Counted from the first letter of the stretch, positions 24,822-34,726 are shown. The stretch: DNA of 64,000 nt from Halodesulfovibrio aestuarii DSM 17919 = ATCC 29578 (GCF_000384815.1 NZ_ARQF01000019.1:1-64000), one strand, 5' to 3'. Notes: generated by a model not told the origin, from the letters alone. Program-made: numbers and translations.

Positions 24822-26363
24822 ATGCAGATTACCATCATTGATTACACCGGTCGGAAAAAGTCCCTTCACGTTTCTCAGGAAGAGCCACATACTTTGGCTC
24901 AGGTTATTTTTACCAGCGGACTTGTTCCTGCCCCACCTCTCTGCTCAGGGTTGGGTCAGTGCGGAAAATGCAGAGTACGCTTCGTAGAAAATGCACCATC
25001 ACCTGTTGGACCTGATACTCTTATCTTTAAAGAACATGCTATTGACGCAGGCTGGCGTCTGGCATGCAGACATGAACCTCAAGACGGTATGGTCATTGAG
25101 ATTCCTGAAAACACCTACGTCAGGCATGTCGAAATTGCGGAATCCAGTAGCAAGTCATTACACCTTGCTATAGATCTTGGAACCACCAGTATGCACTGGG
25201 CCTTGCTTGATGACAAAAAAAGGATTGCATTCGGTTCTGAACCTAACCCTCAGATGGGTGCCGGTTCAGAAATTATGTCACGCCTTAGCTTTGCCGCAAC
25301 AGAATCCGGTAAAGAAATTTTACAAGATCTTATTGTCTGCAGAATTGCAGAACTTATTACCGAGCTTACTGAAGACTCATTTGGTACTGTAGAATCTATT
25401 TCTATCGCTGCAAACCCGGCAATGACGTACCTGCTTCTCGGTCTTGATACTTCAGGTATTGCAACCGCTCCGTACAACCTTACCTACAAGGGTGGAAGCA
25501 TAGAAAAGATTGGCGACCTGCCTCCGGCATATATTGCACCGTTGGTGGCACCGTTTGTCGGAGGAGATCTGACAGCAGGGCTCGTTGCAATATTGCAAAA
25601 AGAACCAGAATACCCCTTCATCCTTGCAGACATGGGCACTAATGGTGAATTCATCCTTGCCCTTAGTCCGGATAATTATCTTGTTACCAGCGTTGCCCTC
25701 GGCCCGGCACTGGAAGGCGTCGGTCTGCACTATGGGGCAGCAGCAGCCAAAGGTGTAGCCACTTCATATAAACTAACACCTCAAGGTCTTGTACCATCTG
25801 TTATCGATGCTACCTATGCAGACGGCATCAGCGGGACAGGCTACCTTGCTTTAATCCACGCATTACTAAAAGTTAATTTTATTTCCAGCGACGGTCTGTT
25901 TATCGAAAAGCAGACCCATGGACTTGGTGTGCGCCTGGCTGACCGTCTGGAAATCCGTCATGGCATTCAGCACTTGGCGTTACCGGACAATATGTTCCTC
26001 TCCGCGGAAGATATTGAAGAATTCCTCAAGGTAAAGGCAGCATTCACGTTAGCATTTACCCGTATTATAGAAACAGCAGATATTTCTGCAGCACAATTAA
26101 AAAAGATATATCTTGCCGGTGCTCTTGGAGAGCACGCCGCAGTGCAGGATCTCGAAGGATTAGGATTCATTCCGGCTGGAATGGGCTCCAGAGTGGAAGC
26201 TGTAAACAACACCTCCTTGCAGGGAGCTGAACTGATGCTTATTGACCCCACCCTACGCAGCATGGCAGAAAGCCTGACCGCAAACTGTGAAGCCATTGAT
26301 CTCACAACAGACCCCGACTTCACGCAAACATTTATGCGCCACATGCGCTTTACATTTATATGA
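24822..26363 (+). CDS. RACo-like protein: 2Fe-2S ferredoxin domain plus ASKHA (DUF4445) domain
   Basis: The 513-residue protein begins with a plant-type 2Fe-2S domain (about 1-95). Its cysteines lie in the segment PLCSGLGQCGKCRVRF, with a fourth in RLACRHEPQ. It continues into an ASKHA-fold domain with an ATP-binding start, LAIDLGTTSMHWALLDD, and ADMGTNGEFIL, the second phosphate motif. This is the architecture of RACo, the ATP-dependent reductive activator of corrinoid proteins, so it may reactivate Co(II)-corrinoid methyltransferases. A TTG upstream (24801) gives a longer frame; neither start has a clear ribosome site, and I prefer ATG 24822. It overlaps the next gene by 4 bases. Confidence 0.82.
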   Translation: MQITIIDYTGRKKSLHVSQEEPHTLAQVIFTSGLVPAPPLCSGLGQCGKCRVRFVENAPSPVGPDTLIFKEHAIDAGWRLACRHEPQDGMVIEIPENTYVRHVEIAESSSKSLHLAIDLGTTSMHWALLDDKKRIAFGSEPNPQMGAGSEIMSRLSFAATESGKEILQDLIVCRIAELITELTEDSFGTVESISIAANPAMTYLLLGLDTSGIATAPYNLTYKGGSIEKIGDLPPAYIAPLVAPFVGGDLTAGLVAILQKEPEYPFILADMGTNGEFILALSPDNYLVTSVALGPALEGVGLHYGAAAAKGVATSYKLTPQGLVPSVIDATYADGISGTGYLALIHALLKVNFISSDGLFIEKQTHGLGVRLADRLEIRHGIQHLALPDNMFLSAEDIEEFLKVKAAFTLAFTRIIETADISAAQLKKIYLAGALGEHAAVQDLEGLGFIPAGMGSRVEAVNNTSLQGAELMLIDPTLRSMAESLTANCEAIDLTTDPDFTQTFMRHMRFTFI

Positions 26364-27484
26364 GCACAGTTCTTTTATTCCCAACAGCAAAAATCCGTAG
26401 CGTCTTAGACGGCTACGAAAAAGTATTGAACAAAGCCATGCCTATCAAGGCGGCTCACAAACGCGATCTGCCGTACGCTGTAGCAGATCTTTCCCGTATG
26501 CTGACAAACGAACGCGGTGGTATGCGTGCCAACTACTGGTCCACCCCGCGTACTCTTTCTGCATATCTTCGTTTTTTCCTTCCATGGAACCTGTACAGAC
26601 TGTCATGGCTGCTGCCACAGCTGCACATTCCATTGAAGAACGGTGACACAATATTAGATTTAGGCTCCGGCCCGCTCACTTTTGTGCAGGCATTGTGGCT
26701 TAGCCGCCCTGACCTGCGCAACAAGGACCTCACATTCATATGCACCGACGTGGCAAAAAAACCTATGGAACACGGACGTCGCATTTTTGAAGCAATGGCA
26801 GGTGTTGAACCGGGCAAAGGGCCTTGGAAAATCAAATTAGTCCGTGAAACGCTGGAAAAAAGTTTACGCAACAATTATGGCAAAATGGCACTAGTTGCCG
26901 GTGCCAACGTATTGAATGAACTTTCCGCTAACCGTGGGCAAACCATGGAAGACCGCTTCCTCGACCTCGCGAACAACATGGCTGGTGCCTGTAAAGAAGA
27001 CGGTTCAATCCTGTTTGTTGAACCGGGCACTCGCCTCGGCGGAAAAATTATAGGACTTACCCGTGAAGGTCTTCTTGAAACAGGCTACCTGCCGCAGGCT
27101 CCGTGTCCTCATGAAATGGAATGTCCAATGCTTGACCGTAGCGCAACAAGCTGGTGTCACTTCAACATGACAGCAGACCATGCGCCAATGTGGCTCCGCG
27201 ACCTTACCCAGCGAGCCCGTATGAACCGTAAAAACGTAAGCCTCAGCTTCCTTCTGGCAAGCAAGGCTAATCCTGAATACGGAGAAAATGTACGCGTGCT
27301 TTCTGACCCAGTCCTCATTCCGGGAAGAAAACAGAAGGCGCGTTACGCCTGTTCTAACAAAGGTATTGCTTTGCTACACGAAGCTGAGAGCTTCGAAAGC
27401 GGCAGCCTTGTCGATGTTGAGTGGCAGGACAAGCCACTTCGAGATGCAAAATCTGGCGCTTTGGAAGTTTTTCCACGTCGTTAA
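26360..27484 (+). CDS. Rsm22-family ribosomal small-subunit methyltransferase-like protein
   Basis: A 374-residue protein of the Rsm22/METTL17 family. A methyltransferase-like Rossmann region has [18 protein letters not shown] (about 94-111) and [15 protein letters not shown]. The C-terminal half has a cysteine cluster, [10 protein letters not shown] and SWCHF (about 250-275), matching the 4Fe-4S ligands reported in mitochondrial Rsm22/METTL17. It is probably a ribosome-associated assembly factor; catalysis is unproven for the family. It starts by ATGA overlap with the RACo-like gene and is followed 23 bases later by lipB. Confidence 0.82.
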   Translation: MSTVLLFPTAKIRSVLDGYEKVLNKAMPIKAAHKRDLPYAVADLSRMLTNERGGMRANYWSTPRTLSAYLRFFLPWNLYRLSWLLPQLHIPLKNGDTILDLGSGPLTFVQALWLSRPDLRNKDLTFICTDVAKKPMEHGRRIFEAMAGVEPGKGPWKIKLVRETLEKSLRNNYGKMALVAGANVLNELSANRGQTMEDRFLDLANNMAGACKEDGSILFVEPGTRLGGKIIGLTREGLLETGYLPQAPCPHEMECPMLDRSATSWCHFNMTADHAPMWLRDLTQRARMNRKNVSLSFLLASKANPEYGENVRVLSDPVLIPGRKQKARYACSNKGIALLHEAESFESGSLVDVEWQDKPLRDAKSGALEVFPRR

Positions 27485-27507
27485 TAGTTATATTACAGGA
27501 AGATGCA

Positions 27508-28152
27508 ATGCGCGTTGTTGATTTAGGACTCATTTCCTATGCAGATGCTGAAAAGATTCAAAAGGAAACTCTGGCAGAAGTTGTTGAAGGAGCAGAAGAA
27601 ACACTTTTTATCCTTGAACATCCGCCAGTGATTACACTTGGCCGTAACGGCGGCAGAGAAAATCTGCATGTCAGCGATGAGTTTCTTCAACAACAAAACA
27701 TTGAGCTTGCCCAATCCTCGCGAGGCGGCAATATTACCTGCCATTTCCCCGGTCAGCTGGTCGCGTATCCAATCTTTCGCGTTGCTAAAAAACCGGGTGG
27801 AATGCGCGGGCTCTTTACAGACCTTGAAGAGGTCGTCATACGTACCTGTTCTCATTACGGATTGAAAACCACCAGGCAGGAAGGCAGACCCGGTGTATGG
27901 ATCGAGAACAGAAAAATTTGTTCCATCGGCATTGCGATGCGTAAATGGACAAGCTACCACGGACTTGCATTCAACGTTTTAAACGACGTCGATTTATTTT
28001 CTTTAATCACTCTTTGCGGCCTTGCAGATGCAGAACCTACTTCGCTCGAAAAGGAACTTGGCCGCAATGACATAGACATGCAGGAAGTGAAACATGTGCT
28101 CACAGAAACGTTCAGAACCGTATTTGCGGATTCCGCCTTGGCTCAGGGTTAA
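27508..28152 (+). CDS. lipB: Octanoyl-[acyl carrier protein]:protein octanoyltransferase
   Basis: A 214-residue LipB that moves octanoate from ACP to lipoyl domains (such as GcvH or a 2-oxoacid dehydrogenase E2). Motifs are [10 protein letters not shown] (about 45-54), [20 protein letters not shown] (about 70-89), [19 protein letters not shown] with the catalytic lysine, and [15 protein letters not shown] with the catalytic cysteine. The frame is open 29 codons further upstream, but AGGAAG before ATG 27508 and the family start support this site. It overlaps lipA by 59 bases. Confidence 0.95.
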   Translation: MRVVDLGLISYADAEKIQKETLAEVVEGAEETLFILEHPPVITLGRNGGRENLHVSDEFLQQQNIELAQSSRGGNITCHFPGQLVAYPIFRVAKKPGGMRGLFTDLEEVVIRTCSHYGLKTTRQEGRPGVWIENRKICSIGIAMRKWTSYHGLAFNVLNDVDLFSLITLCGLADAEPTSLEKELGRNDIDMQEVKHVLTETFRTVFADSALAQG

Positions 28153-28993
28153 GATACCTTGTAATAAAACATACACAGCAACAACAGAGCTGGTAAAAGA
28201 CCTCAATCTTAATACGGTATGCCAAAGTGCCAAGTGTCCGAACATGTTCGAGTGCTTCACGGCGCATACGGCAACGTTTTTGATTATGGGCAAAACATGC
28301 ACCCGTAACTGTGCATTTTGTAATATCAGCAACGACCCTGTTGAAAAACTTGATGCCGATGAACCGGCTCGAGTGGCTGAAGCCGCAAAACGTCTCGGGC
28401 TGAAGCATGTGGTTATCACTTCTGTAACCCGCGACGACTTAATCGACGGCGGTGCAGAACACTTTGCCAAAACAATCCGTGCGGTTCGAGAAACTGTCGC
28501 GGATTGCAGCATAGAAGTACTTATCCCTGATTTTCAAGGAAGCGGAGCTTCACTCAAAATGGTTATTGATGCCCAACCGGATATCATCAACCACAATGTA
28601 GAAACTCCGCCTATGCATTACGACACTATTCGTCCACAAGCGGACTACGAGCAAAGCTTAACGCTGCTTAAACGAGTTAAGGAAGCAGGCTGCCGCTCCA
28701 AATCCGGCCTCATGGTAGGACTTGGCGAAACGGATGAAGAAGTACGTGGGGTTATCGACAACCTCGCAGCAATTGATTGTGACATCGTGACCATTGGACA
28801 GTATATGCGCCCTTCCCGTCTGCATCCGGAAGTCAAGCGCTACGTACATCCTGAGGTATTTGAAGAATACGCAGAATACGGCAAAAGCAAAGGCATTAAA
28901 CACATGTTCAGCGCCCCTCTTGTCCGCTCTTCATACAACGCGGCAATGTTTGCCGAAGAACAGAAAACAGAAGAATGTACCTCACCTAATTAA
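28094..28993 (+). CDS. lipA: Lipoyl synthase (radical SAM)
   Basis: A 299-residue radical SAM enzyme that inserts two sulfurs into the octanoyl chain. The auxiliary cluster cysteines are [12 protein letters not shown] (CX4CX5C) and the radical SAM cluster is CTRNCAFC (CX3CX2C). The C-terminal region VRSSYNAA carries the conserved serine that ligates the auxiliary cluster. ATG 28094 has an AGGAAG site but lies within lipB, giving a 59-base overlap and suggesting translational coupling. It is the last gene of the operon that starts at 24822. Confidence 0.97.
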   Translation: MCSQKRSEPYLRIPPWLRVKIPCNKTYTATTELVKDLNLNTVCQSAKCPNMFECFTAHTATFLIMGKTCTRNCAFCNISNDPVEKLDADEPARVAEAAKRLGLKHVVITSVTRDDLIDGGAEHFAKTIRAVRETVADCSIEVLIPDFQGSGASLKMVIDAQPDIINHNVETPPMHYDTIRPQADYEQSLTLLKRVKEAGCRSKSGLMVGLGETDEEVRGVIDNLAAIDCDIVTIGQYMRPSRLHPEVKRYVHPEVFEEYAEYGKSKGIKHMFSAPLVRSSYNAAMFAEEQKTEECTSPN

Positions 28994-29018
28994 AAACCAA
29001 ACTTCGTATAGCCACTAA

Positions 29019-29066
29019 AAAACGCTCTTTGCTTTTTTACTATAAACAGCAAAGAGCGTTTTCTAT
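29019..29066 (+). terminator. Intrinsic terminator of the lipB-lipA operon
   Basis: A perfect 14-bp stem AAAACGCTCTTTGC (29019-29032) with 29049-29062 and a T-rich tail, 25 bases after the lipA stop. Confidence 0.85.
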
Positions 29067-29223
29067 ATTTTCTCTTAGTCACAAAAGTCCTGACGAAAAA
29101 CCTCATCAAATATTCAGACAAACGCATTCTGTACGCTGATCACACTAACGTATACGAAAGGTGTAAGGTGCAGACAGAAAACGCGGCGAAAATATCTACA
29201 GAAGAGAATATAAGGGCTTCAAT

Positions 29224-29571
29224 TTAATCTGACGCATCTTCCCATTCTATCCCCTGAAGTGCTAATTTCTGGGATCGTGAGATATAATTTTCTACTTCAC
29301 CAAATGCCCATTCCTGCCAACATTGCATCGGAGTTACTGCTCTTACATGGTGGCTCTCGCTACATCTTTTACACCGGATAGGATCTTTTTTAGGAATCCA
29401 CCCATGCACATCTTTAGGGCATGTTTCTTTTGCTCTATCTGCAGATAAAATCTGAAATGCCCTATTCAGTTTCCATTCTCGAACTTCCTCTGAAGAGGCA
29501 TTATCCAAATAAAAGATGCGGGCTCTAGCGTCTTCTATTATCCAAGGCAAAAAATTACCATTATCGCGCAT
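29224..29571 (-). CDS. Protein of unknown function with zinc-ribbon-like cysteines
   Basis: I do not recognise this protein of 115 residues. The middle part has CPKDVHGWIPKKDPIRCKRC, so a Cys followed after 15 residues by CxxC, and HH shortly after, which may bind a metal. A Trp-rich C-terminal helix follows (about 80-110). The open frame continues to ATG 29583, but GGGAG lies inside those four extra codons at the right distance from ATG 29571, so the shorter start is preferred. It is isolated and divergent from a doubtful frame at 29609. Confidence 0.55.
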   Translation of the reverse strand: MRDNGNFLPWIIEDARARIFYLDNASSEEVREWKLNRAFQILSADRAKETCPKDVHGWIPKKDPIRCKRCSESHHVRAVTPMQCWQEWAFGEVENYISRSQKLALQGIEWEDASD

Positions 29572-29608
29572 ACTGACTCCCATTTAACAACACTACTACT
29601 CTTCTGTA

Positions 29609-29935
29609 TTGAAAAATCCCGAATTCCCAACTCCGGTAAGTCACAGCCACTTCTTTCAACATACCACAACACAAAACGTTCTTAAAGAGTGTCTAAAAAA
29701 TTCTATCTCTGAACTCTTCATCCTACGGGGCATGCCTATGCGCTGCGCCAGCAGTGTGCTCATGCTGAATCTTGATAACGGATTCGGAATCTCTTGCGCG
29801 GATTGTAAAAAAGTATTCCCTGCAACACCTGATATTTTAGTAAAAAATACTCCAAAAGAATCAGTAACCCCCTTTCTTAGCTTGGCCCGAAAAAAGGAAA
29901 TCCCTCACCTTTTCCGCTTGCCATTCTTCCTGTAA
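29609..29935 (+). CDS. Doubtful small ORF (108 codons)
   Basis: This frame can only begin with TTG, has no ribosome site and resembles nothing I know. It has a CADCKK motif and ordinary codon use. It may be a remnant or a chance frame; it is listed because the stretch would otherwise be empty. Confidence 0.25.
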   Translation: MKNPEFPTPVSHSHFFQHTTTQNVLKECLKNSISELFILRGMPMRCASSVLMLNLDNGFGISCADCKKVFPATPDILVKNTPKESVTPFLSLARKKEIPHLFRLPFFL

Positions 29936-30411
29936 TCTTTCTATAGTTTCGGGGAATGTTTCAGGAACCTGTGTACAGCTTTCTAAGAAATAAAAGTGCA
30001 TATCTTGTTTTATATTTTGCTTTTTAAACAGGAACATAAAGAACTATTGAGTATAATTTTGTATTTCTCAGAGGCTGTAATAACTGCTTTATAGAACGTT
30101 TGTTATACGCCGGCATCCTTCTTAAGCATAGCGGCATGAATTTCGTATCGCTTACGTTGTATGAGCGCACAAAACAACATACAGCACAAAACCTGTTGGC
30201 CTCACTAATAGTTGGGTGACACTGCCAGTTATATTAATTGCACTAAGAGGAGGCGCACCGAACTGAAATTTTCTGCGATCCGCAGCTCAAACAATGGTCT
30301 CTCATTTACGTGTAAGGTTTGCATCTTCCATGCTGTTTATACTGGGGAAGCTCTTCTTTTCTGGTAATCGCAGCACTTCCCGTCAACGGCTTATCCCCAG
30401 AGAAAATCATT
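29936..30411. other. Intergenic region upstream of the glycerate kinase gene
   Basis: About 480 bases without a supported gene. The glycerate kinase frame extends back to 30319, but that part lacks family similarity. A TATATT at about 30230 might be a -10 element. No structured element stands out. Confidence 0.4.
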
Positions 30412-31740
30412 ATGAATGCACATCCCAAAGACATGTTACACGAAATACTCGGCGCAGCACTTACAGCAGTCGCGCCAGACAAAGCCGTCAAAAAATTTGT
30501 ATCCCTTGATGGGGAAGCATTACTCATTGACGACGTAACCTATTACCTCAATACATTTGAGAATATTTATGTTGTCGGAGCCGGTAAAGGAGCAGCCCCT
30601 ATGGCAGCCCAACTGGAAGAAATACTCGGCGACAGAATTACCGATGGCGTTATCTGTGTAAAATACGGTCATACAGTTCCGCTCCGTATTATCCGTACCA
30701 TTGAAGGGGCTCACCCTGTTCCCGATGCAAACGGAGAACGCGGCGCTCGGGCAATCCTTGATCTAGTTACAAAAACCGGAAAAAAAGACCTTATACTTTG
30801 CTGCATTACAGGTGGAGCAAGTGCTCTTACACCTGCACTGGTAGAGGGGATATCTTTAGACGAAGGCAAGAAGGCTACACAACTGCTTCTGGAATGTGGC
30901 GCGACAATTAATGAAATCAATGCAATACGCAAACACATGTCTATATTCGGAAGCGGCAACCTCGCGCGTGCTGCATATCCTGCCCAGCTTGCAGCATTAA
31001 TCATTTCAGATGTTGTCGGCGACAATTTAGACGTCATAGCCTCCGGCCCCACATCTCCTGACAACTCTACCTTCAAAGACTGTATGGATATTTTTGAACG
31101 CTACAAGCTGATCGACAAAGTACATGTCAACATATTGGCGCACATGAAAAAAGGCGCGGAAGGAACTATCTACGAAACCCCTAAAGCCGGTGATCCTGTA
31201 TTTGATTCCGTACAGAACCTTCTTGTTGCAACCAATGAGCAAGCACTGCATGCCGCCGCAGCAAAAGCTAAAGACCTTGGCTATACTCCACGCATTATTA
31301 CTTCAAAAATGACAGGAGAAGCACGGACTGTGGCAAAAGACATCGCTAAGCAGGCAAAAAAAGCTGCTGGAGCTAAAAAAGAAAAGCTCTGTTTGCTATC
31401 CGGCGGCGAAACCACGGTTACACTGACAGGAAAAGGACTCGGCGGGAGAAATCAAGAGATGGCTCTGGCAGCAGCAGTCGCCCTTGACGGATGCCCTAAT
31501 ATTGCCATGCTGTGTGCTGGAACAGACGGTTCTGACGGCCCAACCGATGCAGCAGGTGGATTTGCGCTTCCAGACTCGCTAACACGCGCAAAAGAATGCC
31601 AAGTATGTCCGAAAATTTATCTGGCCGATAACGACTCTTACAATTATCTAAAAAGTACCGGCGATCTTTTGCAAACCGGCCCGACGTTAACCAACGTCAT
31701 GGATATCTGCATTACGTTAGTCCAACACGGCCCCTTTTAA
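30412..31740 (+). CDS. gckA: Glycerate 2-kinase (GckA/MOFRL family)
   Basis: The 442-residue protein has the DUF4147 N-terminal domain and the C-terminal MOFRL domain of class II glycerate kinases, which make 2-phosphoglycerate from D-glycerate and ATP. Visible segments are VVGAGKGAAPMAAQLE (about 46-61), EGAHPVPDANGERGARAIL, CCITGGASALTPAL (about 130-143), the GSGNLARA region, and GGRNQEMALAAAV and DGSDGPTDAAGGF in the MOFRL domain. The frame is open 31 codons further upstream, but the family starts near MNAHPKDMLHEIL. The ribosome site is weak. It is monocistronic, ended by a strong terminator. It has sometimes been annotated as hydroxypyruvate reductase. Confidence 0.88.
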   Translation: MNAHPKDMLHEILGAALTAVAPDKAVKKFVSLDGEALLIDDVTYYLNTFENIYVVGAGKGAAPMAAQLEEILGDRITDGVICVKYGHTVPLRIIRTIEGAHPVPDANGERGARAILDLVTKTGKKDLILCCITGGASALTPALVEGISLDEGKKATQLLLECGATINEINAIRKHMSIFGSGNLARAAYPAQLAALIISDVVGDNLDVIASGPTSPDNSTFKDCMDIFERYKLIDKVHVNILAHMKKGAEGTIYETPKAGDPVFDSVQNLLVATNEQALHAAAAKAKDLGYTPRIITSKMTGEARTVAKDIAKQAKKAAGAKKEKLCLLSGGETTVTLTGKGLGGRNQEMALAAAVALDGCPNIAMLCAGTDGSDGPTDAAGGFALPDSLTRAKECQVCPKIYLADNDSYNYLKSTGDLLQTGPTLTNVMDICITLVQHGPF

Positions 31741-31763
31741 AGAATACGCTTCAAATACACAGA

Positions 31764-31802
31764 AAAAATCCCGGATTGACACAAGTCAATCCGGGATTTT
31801 TA
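31764..31802 (+). terminator. Intrinsic terminator of the glycerate kinase gene
   Basis: A perfect 17-bp stem (31764-31780 with 31785-31801), loop ACAA, ending in a T run. It is 23 bases after the stop. Confidence 0.92.
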
Positions 31803-32012
31803 TATTCAAAGCAATAAATATGCTTGAACAGTACACTGATAGCCAGTGTATCAGATTGATAGCAAACTTACACAGTGCAGCGTTGCCTCAAAAACGAAAA
31901 CTATGAATCTACACAGTGTCCAATTTTTCTCACGCATAGCTTTGCGCGTAGTTATTTCAATCTGTAAAGTGCAACAGGCAACAGCCTGAATGCATCAGGC
32001 AAGTTCAAAGAA

Positions 32013-32288
32013 TTATTTTACAACTTCTTTGAGGGTCTTACCTGGAGTAAACTTAACAACTTTAGTTGCTGCAATCTCAATTTCATCACCAGTGCGAGGG
32101 TTGCGGCCTTTACGTGCTGCACGCTCAACAACTTTGAAGCTACCGAAGCCGGTGAATACTACAGAATCGCCATCCATGAGTGCTTCAGTGATAGTATCAA
32201 TAGTAGATTCGAGTACAGTTTCAGCCTGAGATTTAGAAGCAAGGTTAGCTTTAGTAAAAAGCTTTTCTACAAATTCAGCTTTTGTCAT
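32013..32288 (-). CDS. hup: HU-family DNA-binding protein
   Basis: A 91-residue nucleoid protein with the HU/IHF fold: MTKAEFVEKLFTKANL at the start, the signature GFGSFKVVERAARKGRNP (about 47-64) and TPGKTLKEVVK at the end. HU bends DNA and organises the nucleoid. Single-subunit HU and IHF-like proteins cannot be told apart by eye. A CGGAGA ribosome site precedes the ATG. The leader carries a perfect palindrome, annotated separately. Confidence 0.95.
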   Translation of the reverse strand: MTKAEFVEKLFTKANLASKSQAETVLESTIDTITEALMDGDSVVFTGFGSFKVVERAARKGRNPRTGDEIEIAATKVVKFTPGKTLKEVVK

Positions 32289-32640
32289 GAAGTTCTCCGT
32301 TACATAATGTATGAGTTTAACAGATCAGAAGATCTGATAATTTCTAATGAGACGCTCGCGTCAGCAAAGAGCAATCGCAAAGCTTAGTCAGTTTGTCAAC
32401 AACGAATCCCCCGAAAACTGTTAATTCTCAGGCATTGAGAGCTTTTTGCGGCTTTTTTAGCCCGATTTGCACGTTCATTCATCTTCAACAATGTCAATAA
32501 GGTACCTCTGACAACCACAATACACTAAATTCAGGCTCTAACACGCCCTCACAGGCCTCCATTTTTAAACGTATACTCATGGGTTGCTGTTACACACCAT
32601 TTCGCTATACAAGTAAGCTCATTACAAGGAGCATTCTACA
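32289..32640. other. Divergent intergenic region between HU and the GyrI-like operon
   Basis: It contains the HU leader with a palindrome (32321-32336) and, on the minus strand, a TTGACA near 32396-32401 that could be a -35 element of HU, though no good -10 follows at 17 bases. The AAGGAG ribosome site of the GyrI-like gene is at the right end. No gene is seen. Confidence 0.5.
32321..32336. promoter_or_regulatory. Palindrome in the HU leader
   Basis: CAGATC AGAA GATCTG is a perfect inverted repeat with 6-base arms, 33 to 48 bases upstream of the HU start. It could be a regulator-binding site or a small hairpin in the mRNA leader. Confidence 0.35.
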
Positions 32641-33108
32641 ATGGAAGTTGTTATTGAAAGGCTACCCGACATCCGTGTAGCAGCCGTTCGAGGAATTGGC
32701 CCTTACACCAGTTCTGTCCCACAAACGTGGAGTCAGCTTTCCCTGTGGATTGCCAAAAACAACTTGCTGTCACAAAATTCAATATTCTTTGGGTTGCGCC
32801 ACGACTCCACAACCACATCAAAAAATCAACTACGATACGACGCAGCTGTAAGCATTTCTGAAGAAATCGATTCCTCCGGCATAGCCAGAGAAATTTACAT
32901 CTCCGGTGGCGAATTCGCCATGTACACCCATCAAGGCTCATACAGTACTCTGGATGATGCATGGCACAAGCTGTATTGGGAATGGCTCCCTTCCAGCGGC
33001 AGAACGCCTGCCGACCACCCAAACATTGAAATCTATCTAACTGATACGACCTTTTCTGCCGATACAGAAATATTAACAAGGCTATTACTGCCACTTCAGC
33101 CCATTTAA
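32641..33108 (+). CDS. GyrI-like (AraC effector-binding) domain protein
   Basis: A 155-residue stand-alone GyrI-like domain, about the size of E. coli SbmC. It begins with the family pattern VVIERLPDIRVAAVRGIGPY and ends with WEWLPSSGRTPADHPNIEIYL. Such proteins bind small hydrophobic molecules or protect DNA gyrase, and no DNA-binding domain is present here. A clear AAGGAG site precedes the ATG. It is the first gene of a probable three-gene unit with a lipoprotein (15-bp gap) and a TPR protein. Confidence 0.85.
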   Translation: MEVVIERLPDIRVAAVRGIGPYTSSVPQTWSQLSLWIAKNNLLSQNSIFFGLRHDSTTTSKNQLRYDAAVSISEEIDSSGIAREIYISGGEFAMYTHQGSYSTLDDAWHKLYWEWLPSSGRTPADHPNIEIYLTDTTFSADTEILTRLLLPLQPI

Positions 33109-33123
33109 ACTTCTGGAGGCCAC

Positions 33124-33678
33124 ATGTTTCGCGCTCACCGATCTTTAGTATTTATCCTTTGCGCTGTACTGCTGACCATTTCCGGCTGTGCATCCTCTAA
33201 AGTGCTCTTACGGTACGTCCCTGCAAACGAACTCCCTGCTGTACAAACACAGCACAACGCCAACGTCGGCCTAGTACAATTCACCGACGCTCGTTCCACA
33301 CTGATTCTCGGCATTGATAATGACAAAGAGCTAACTCCAGTTACCAATGTCGCAGCATGGGTTACACGAGGACTTGAGAACGAACTGGTACGTCAGGGTG
33401 CAACTGTTGAATACGTCCTTACTCCTAACCAGATTGCATCATTTCCTACTCGTGTAACTGGCACAATTTCACAGCTTAAAATTACTCCGCTTTCTGTTGC
33501 AGAGTACCGGGGAGAGATTACACTCTCTATTGCCGTCAATAACGGGTTACCAACTACCTACAAGGCAACAGTTATTAAGCAAGGAGTACCTTACACAAAT
33601 ATCATCGAACCATTACTCGCAGAGTTATTACAAGAAGCAATTACACCTGCTGTTCCAATAATTCTTGCCGAAAAGTAA
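33124..33678 (+). CDS. YajG-like lipoprotein
   Basis: A 184-residue protein with a lipoprotein signal peptide: basic N-terminus, hydrophobic core and lipobox ISGC with the lipidated cysteine at residue 22. The mature part resembles the YajG family (an uncharacterised periplasmic-facing lipoprotein), including FTDARSTLILGI and VTRGLENELVRQGATVEY. The residues after Cys are Ala-Ser, so outer-membrane sorting is expected. A TGGAGG ribosome site precedes the ATG. The role is unknown. Confidence 0.75.
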   Translation: MFRAHRSLVFILCAVLLTISGCASSKVLLRYVPANELPAVQTQHNANVGLVQFTDARSTLILGIDNDKELTPVTNVAAWVTRGLENELVRQGATVEYVLTPNQIASFPTRVTGTISQLKITPLSVAEYRGEITLSIAVNNGLPTTYKATVIKQGVPYTNIIEPLLAELLQEAITPAVPIILAEK

Positions 33679-33682
33679 CACT

Positions 33683-34726
33683 ATGTTGAAATTTAGCCCC
33701 CTTACTGCCACATTTGCTCTCGTAAGCCTGTGCATCTGCACATCCTTTCCAGCATATGCAACACCTGAGCCTCTTGAGCCGGTGCCCTTTTCACACACAG
33801 TAAAAATTGCCTATGGCTACTCGCTTACTGAGCAAGCAGCCACAGTTATAGCAGAAGCATTTGCCCTGCACGGAGCGTTCACTCGTGCATCACAATGGAT
33901 CGAACACCGTCAGCAAATTGCTCGGGGATCTGAAACCACACCAGCGCTTGCAGCAAAAGAAGAAACCATTGCAGCTAATCAGCTTTACAAATTTCATCGA
34001 TCAAAGATCTTCCGCTCCAAAGACATTGACGGCAACTACATTAACGTTGAAGTAACAATCTCCCCGATTGAACAATTCGATGAAAAGCACCTTCTTGCAC
34101 TAAAACCGACAAGCCGCGCCAAAATCTTTGAAGCTATTTTCATGGCCGAAGAAAGCTACCTGCAAGAATTTTCAACCAAAACCTTTAACGACAAACAGCA
34201 CACGTTCCTGCTTAGCCTTAACGCTAACTCGAAGTTCTTTTTCGACAATATCGCAAACAGACTGCGAGCTCTCAAAGCATACAGAAAGCTTGTGCCTGAA
34301 TACACTCAAGGCACTTGGAAGAACCCCAAACAGAAGCTCAAAGAAGTTAGTCTGCTCCTGAATTCCGCTCCAGAAGAGCCTATTTTGCTACATGCGAAAG
34401 GGAGCATACTGTTTCAGTTAAAAAATACCATTGAAGCTATCCGTTACTTCAATGATGCCATCGACCTAGAGCCCAACCTTGTAGTAGCTCTGCACGACAG
34501 AGGCACAGCCTATGTTCGGGCAAATCTCCCTGACATGGCACTCGTAGATTATGACAAGGCTATATTGCTTTCACCTAATAACCCGCACCTGTATATCTCG
34601 CATGGCTCGGCAGATCTTGTACTTAAAGACTACGAATCAATGTGCAAAAACTACCGTAAAGGCTGCAGTCTAGGGCTTTGCAACGAACTCAACTGGGGGA
34701 TCGCCCGCGGCATGTGTAAGAAATAA
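33683..34726 (+). CDS. Exported tetratricopeptide-repeat protein
   Basis: A 347-residue protein with a signal peptide (about 1-25, cleavage after AYA). The middle part (about 60-210) is helical without a recognised domain. At least three TPR units fill about 220-325 (AKGSILFQLKNTIEAIRYFNDAI, then VVALHDRGTAYVRANLPDMAL). A Cys-rich tail, NYRKGCSLGLCNEL and ending GMCKK, suggests disulfides or a metal. The frame could start at a TTG six codons earlier, overlapping the lipoprotein gene, but the signal peptide fits ATG 33683. It probably works in the periplasm with the preceding lipoprotein. Confidence 0.75.
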   Translation: MLKFSPLTATFALVSLCICTSFPAYATPEPLEPVPFSHTVKIAYGYSLTEQAATVIAEAFALHGAFTRASQWIEHRQQIARGSETTPALAAKEETIAANQLYKFHRSKIFRSKDIDGNYINVEVTISPIEQFDEKHLLALKPTSRAKIFEAIFMAEESYLQEFSTKTFNDKQHTFLLSLNANSKFFFDNIANRLRALKAYRKLVPEYTQGTWKNPKQKLKEVSLLLNSAPEEPILLHAKGSILFQLKNTIEAIRYFNDAIDLEPNLVVALHDRGTAYVRANLPDMALVDYDKAILLSPNNPHLYISHGSADLVLKDYESMCKNYRKGCSLGLCNELNWGIARGMCKK

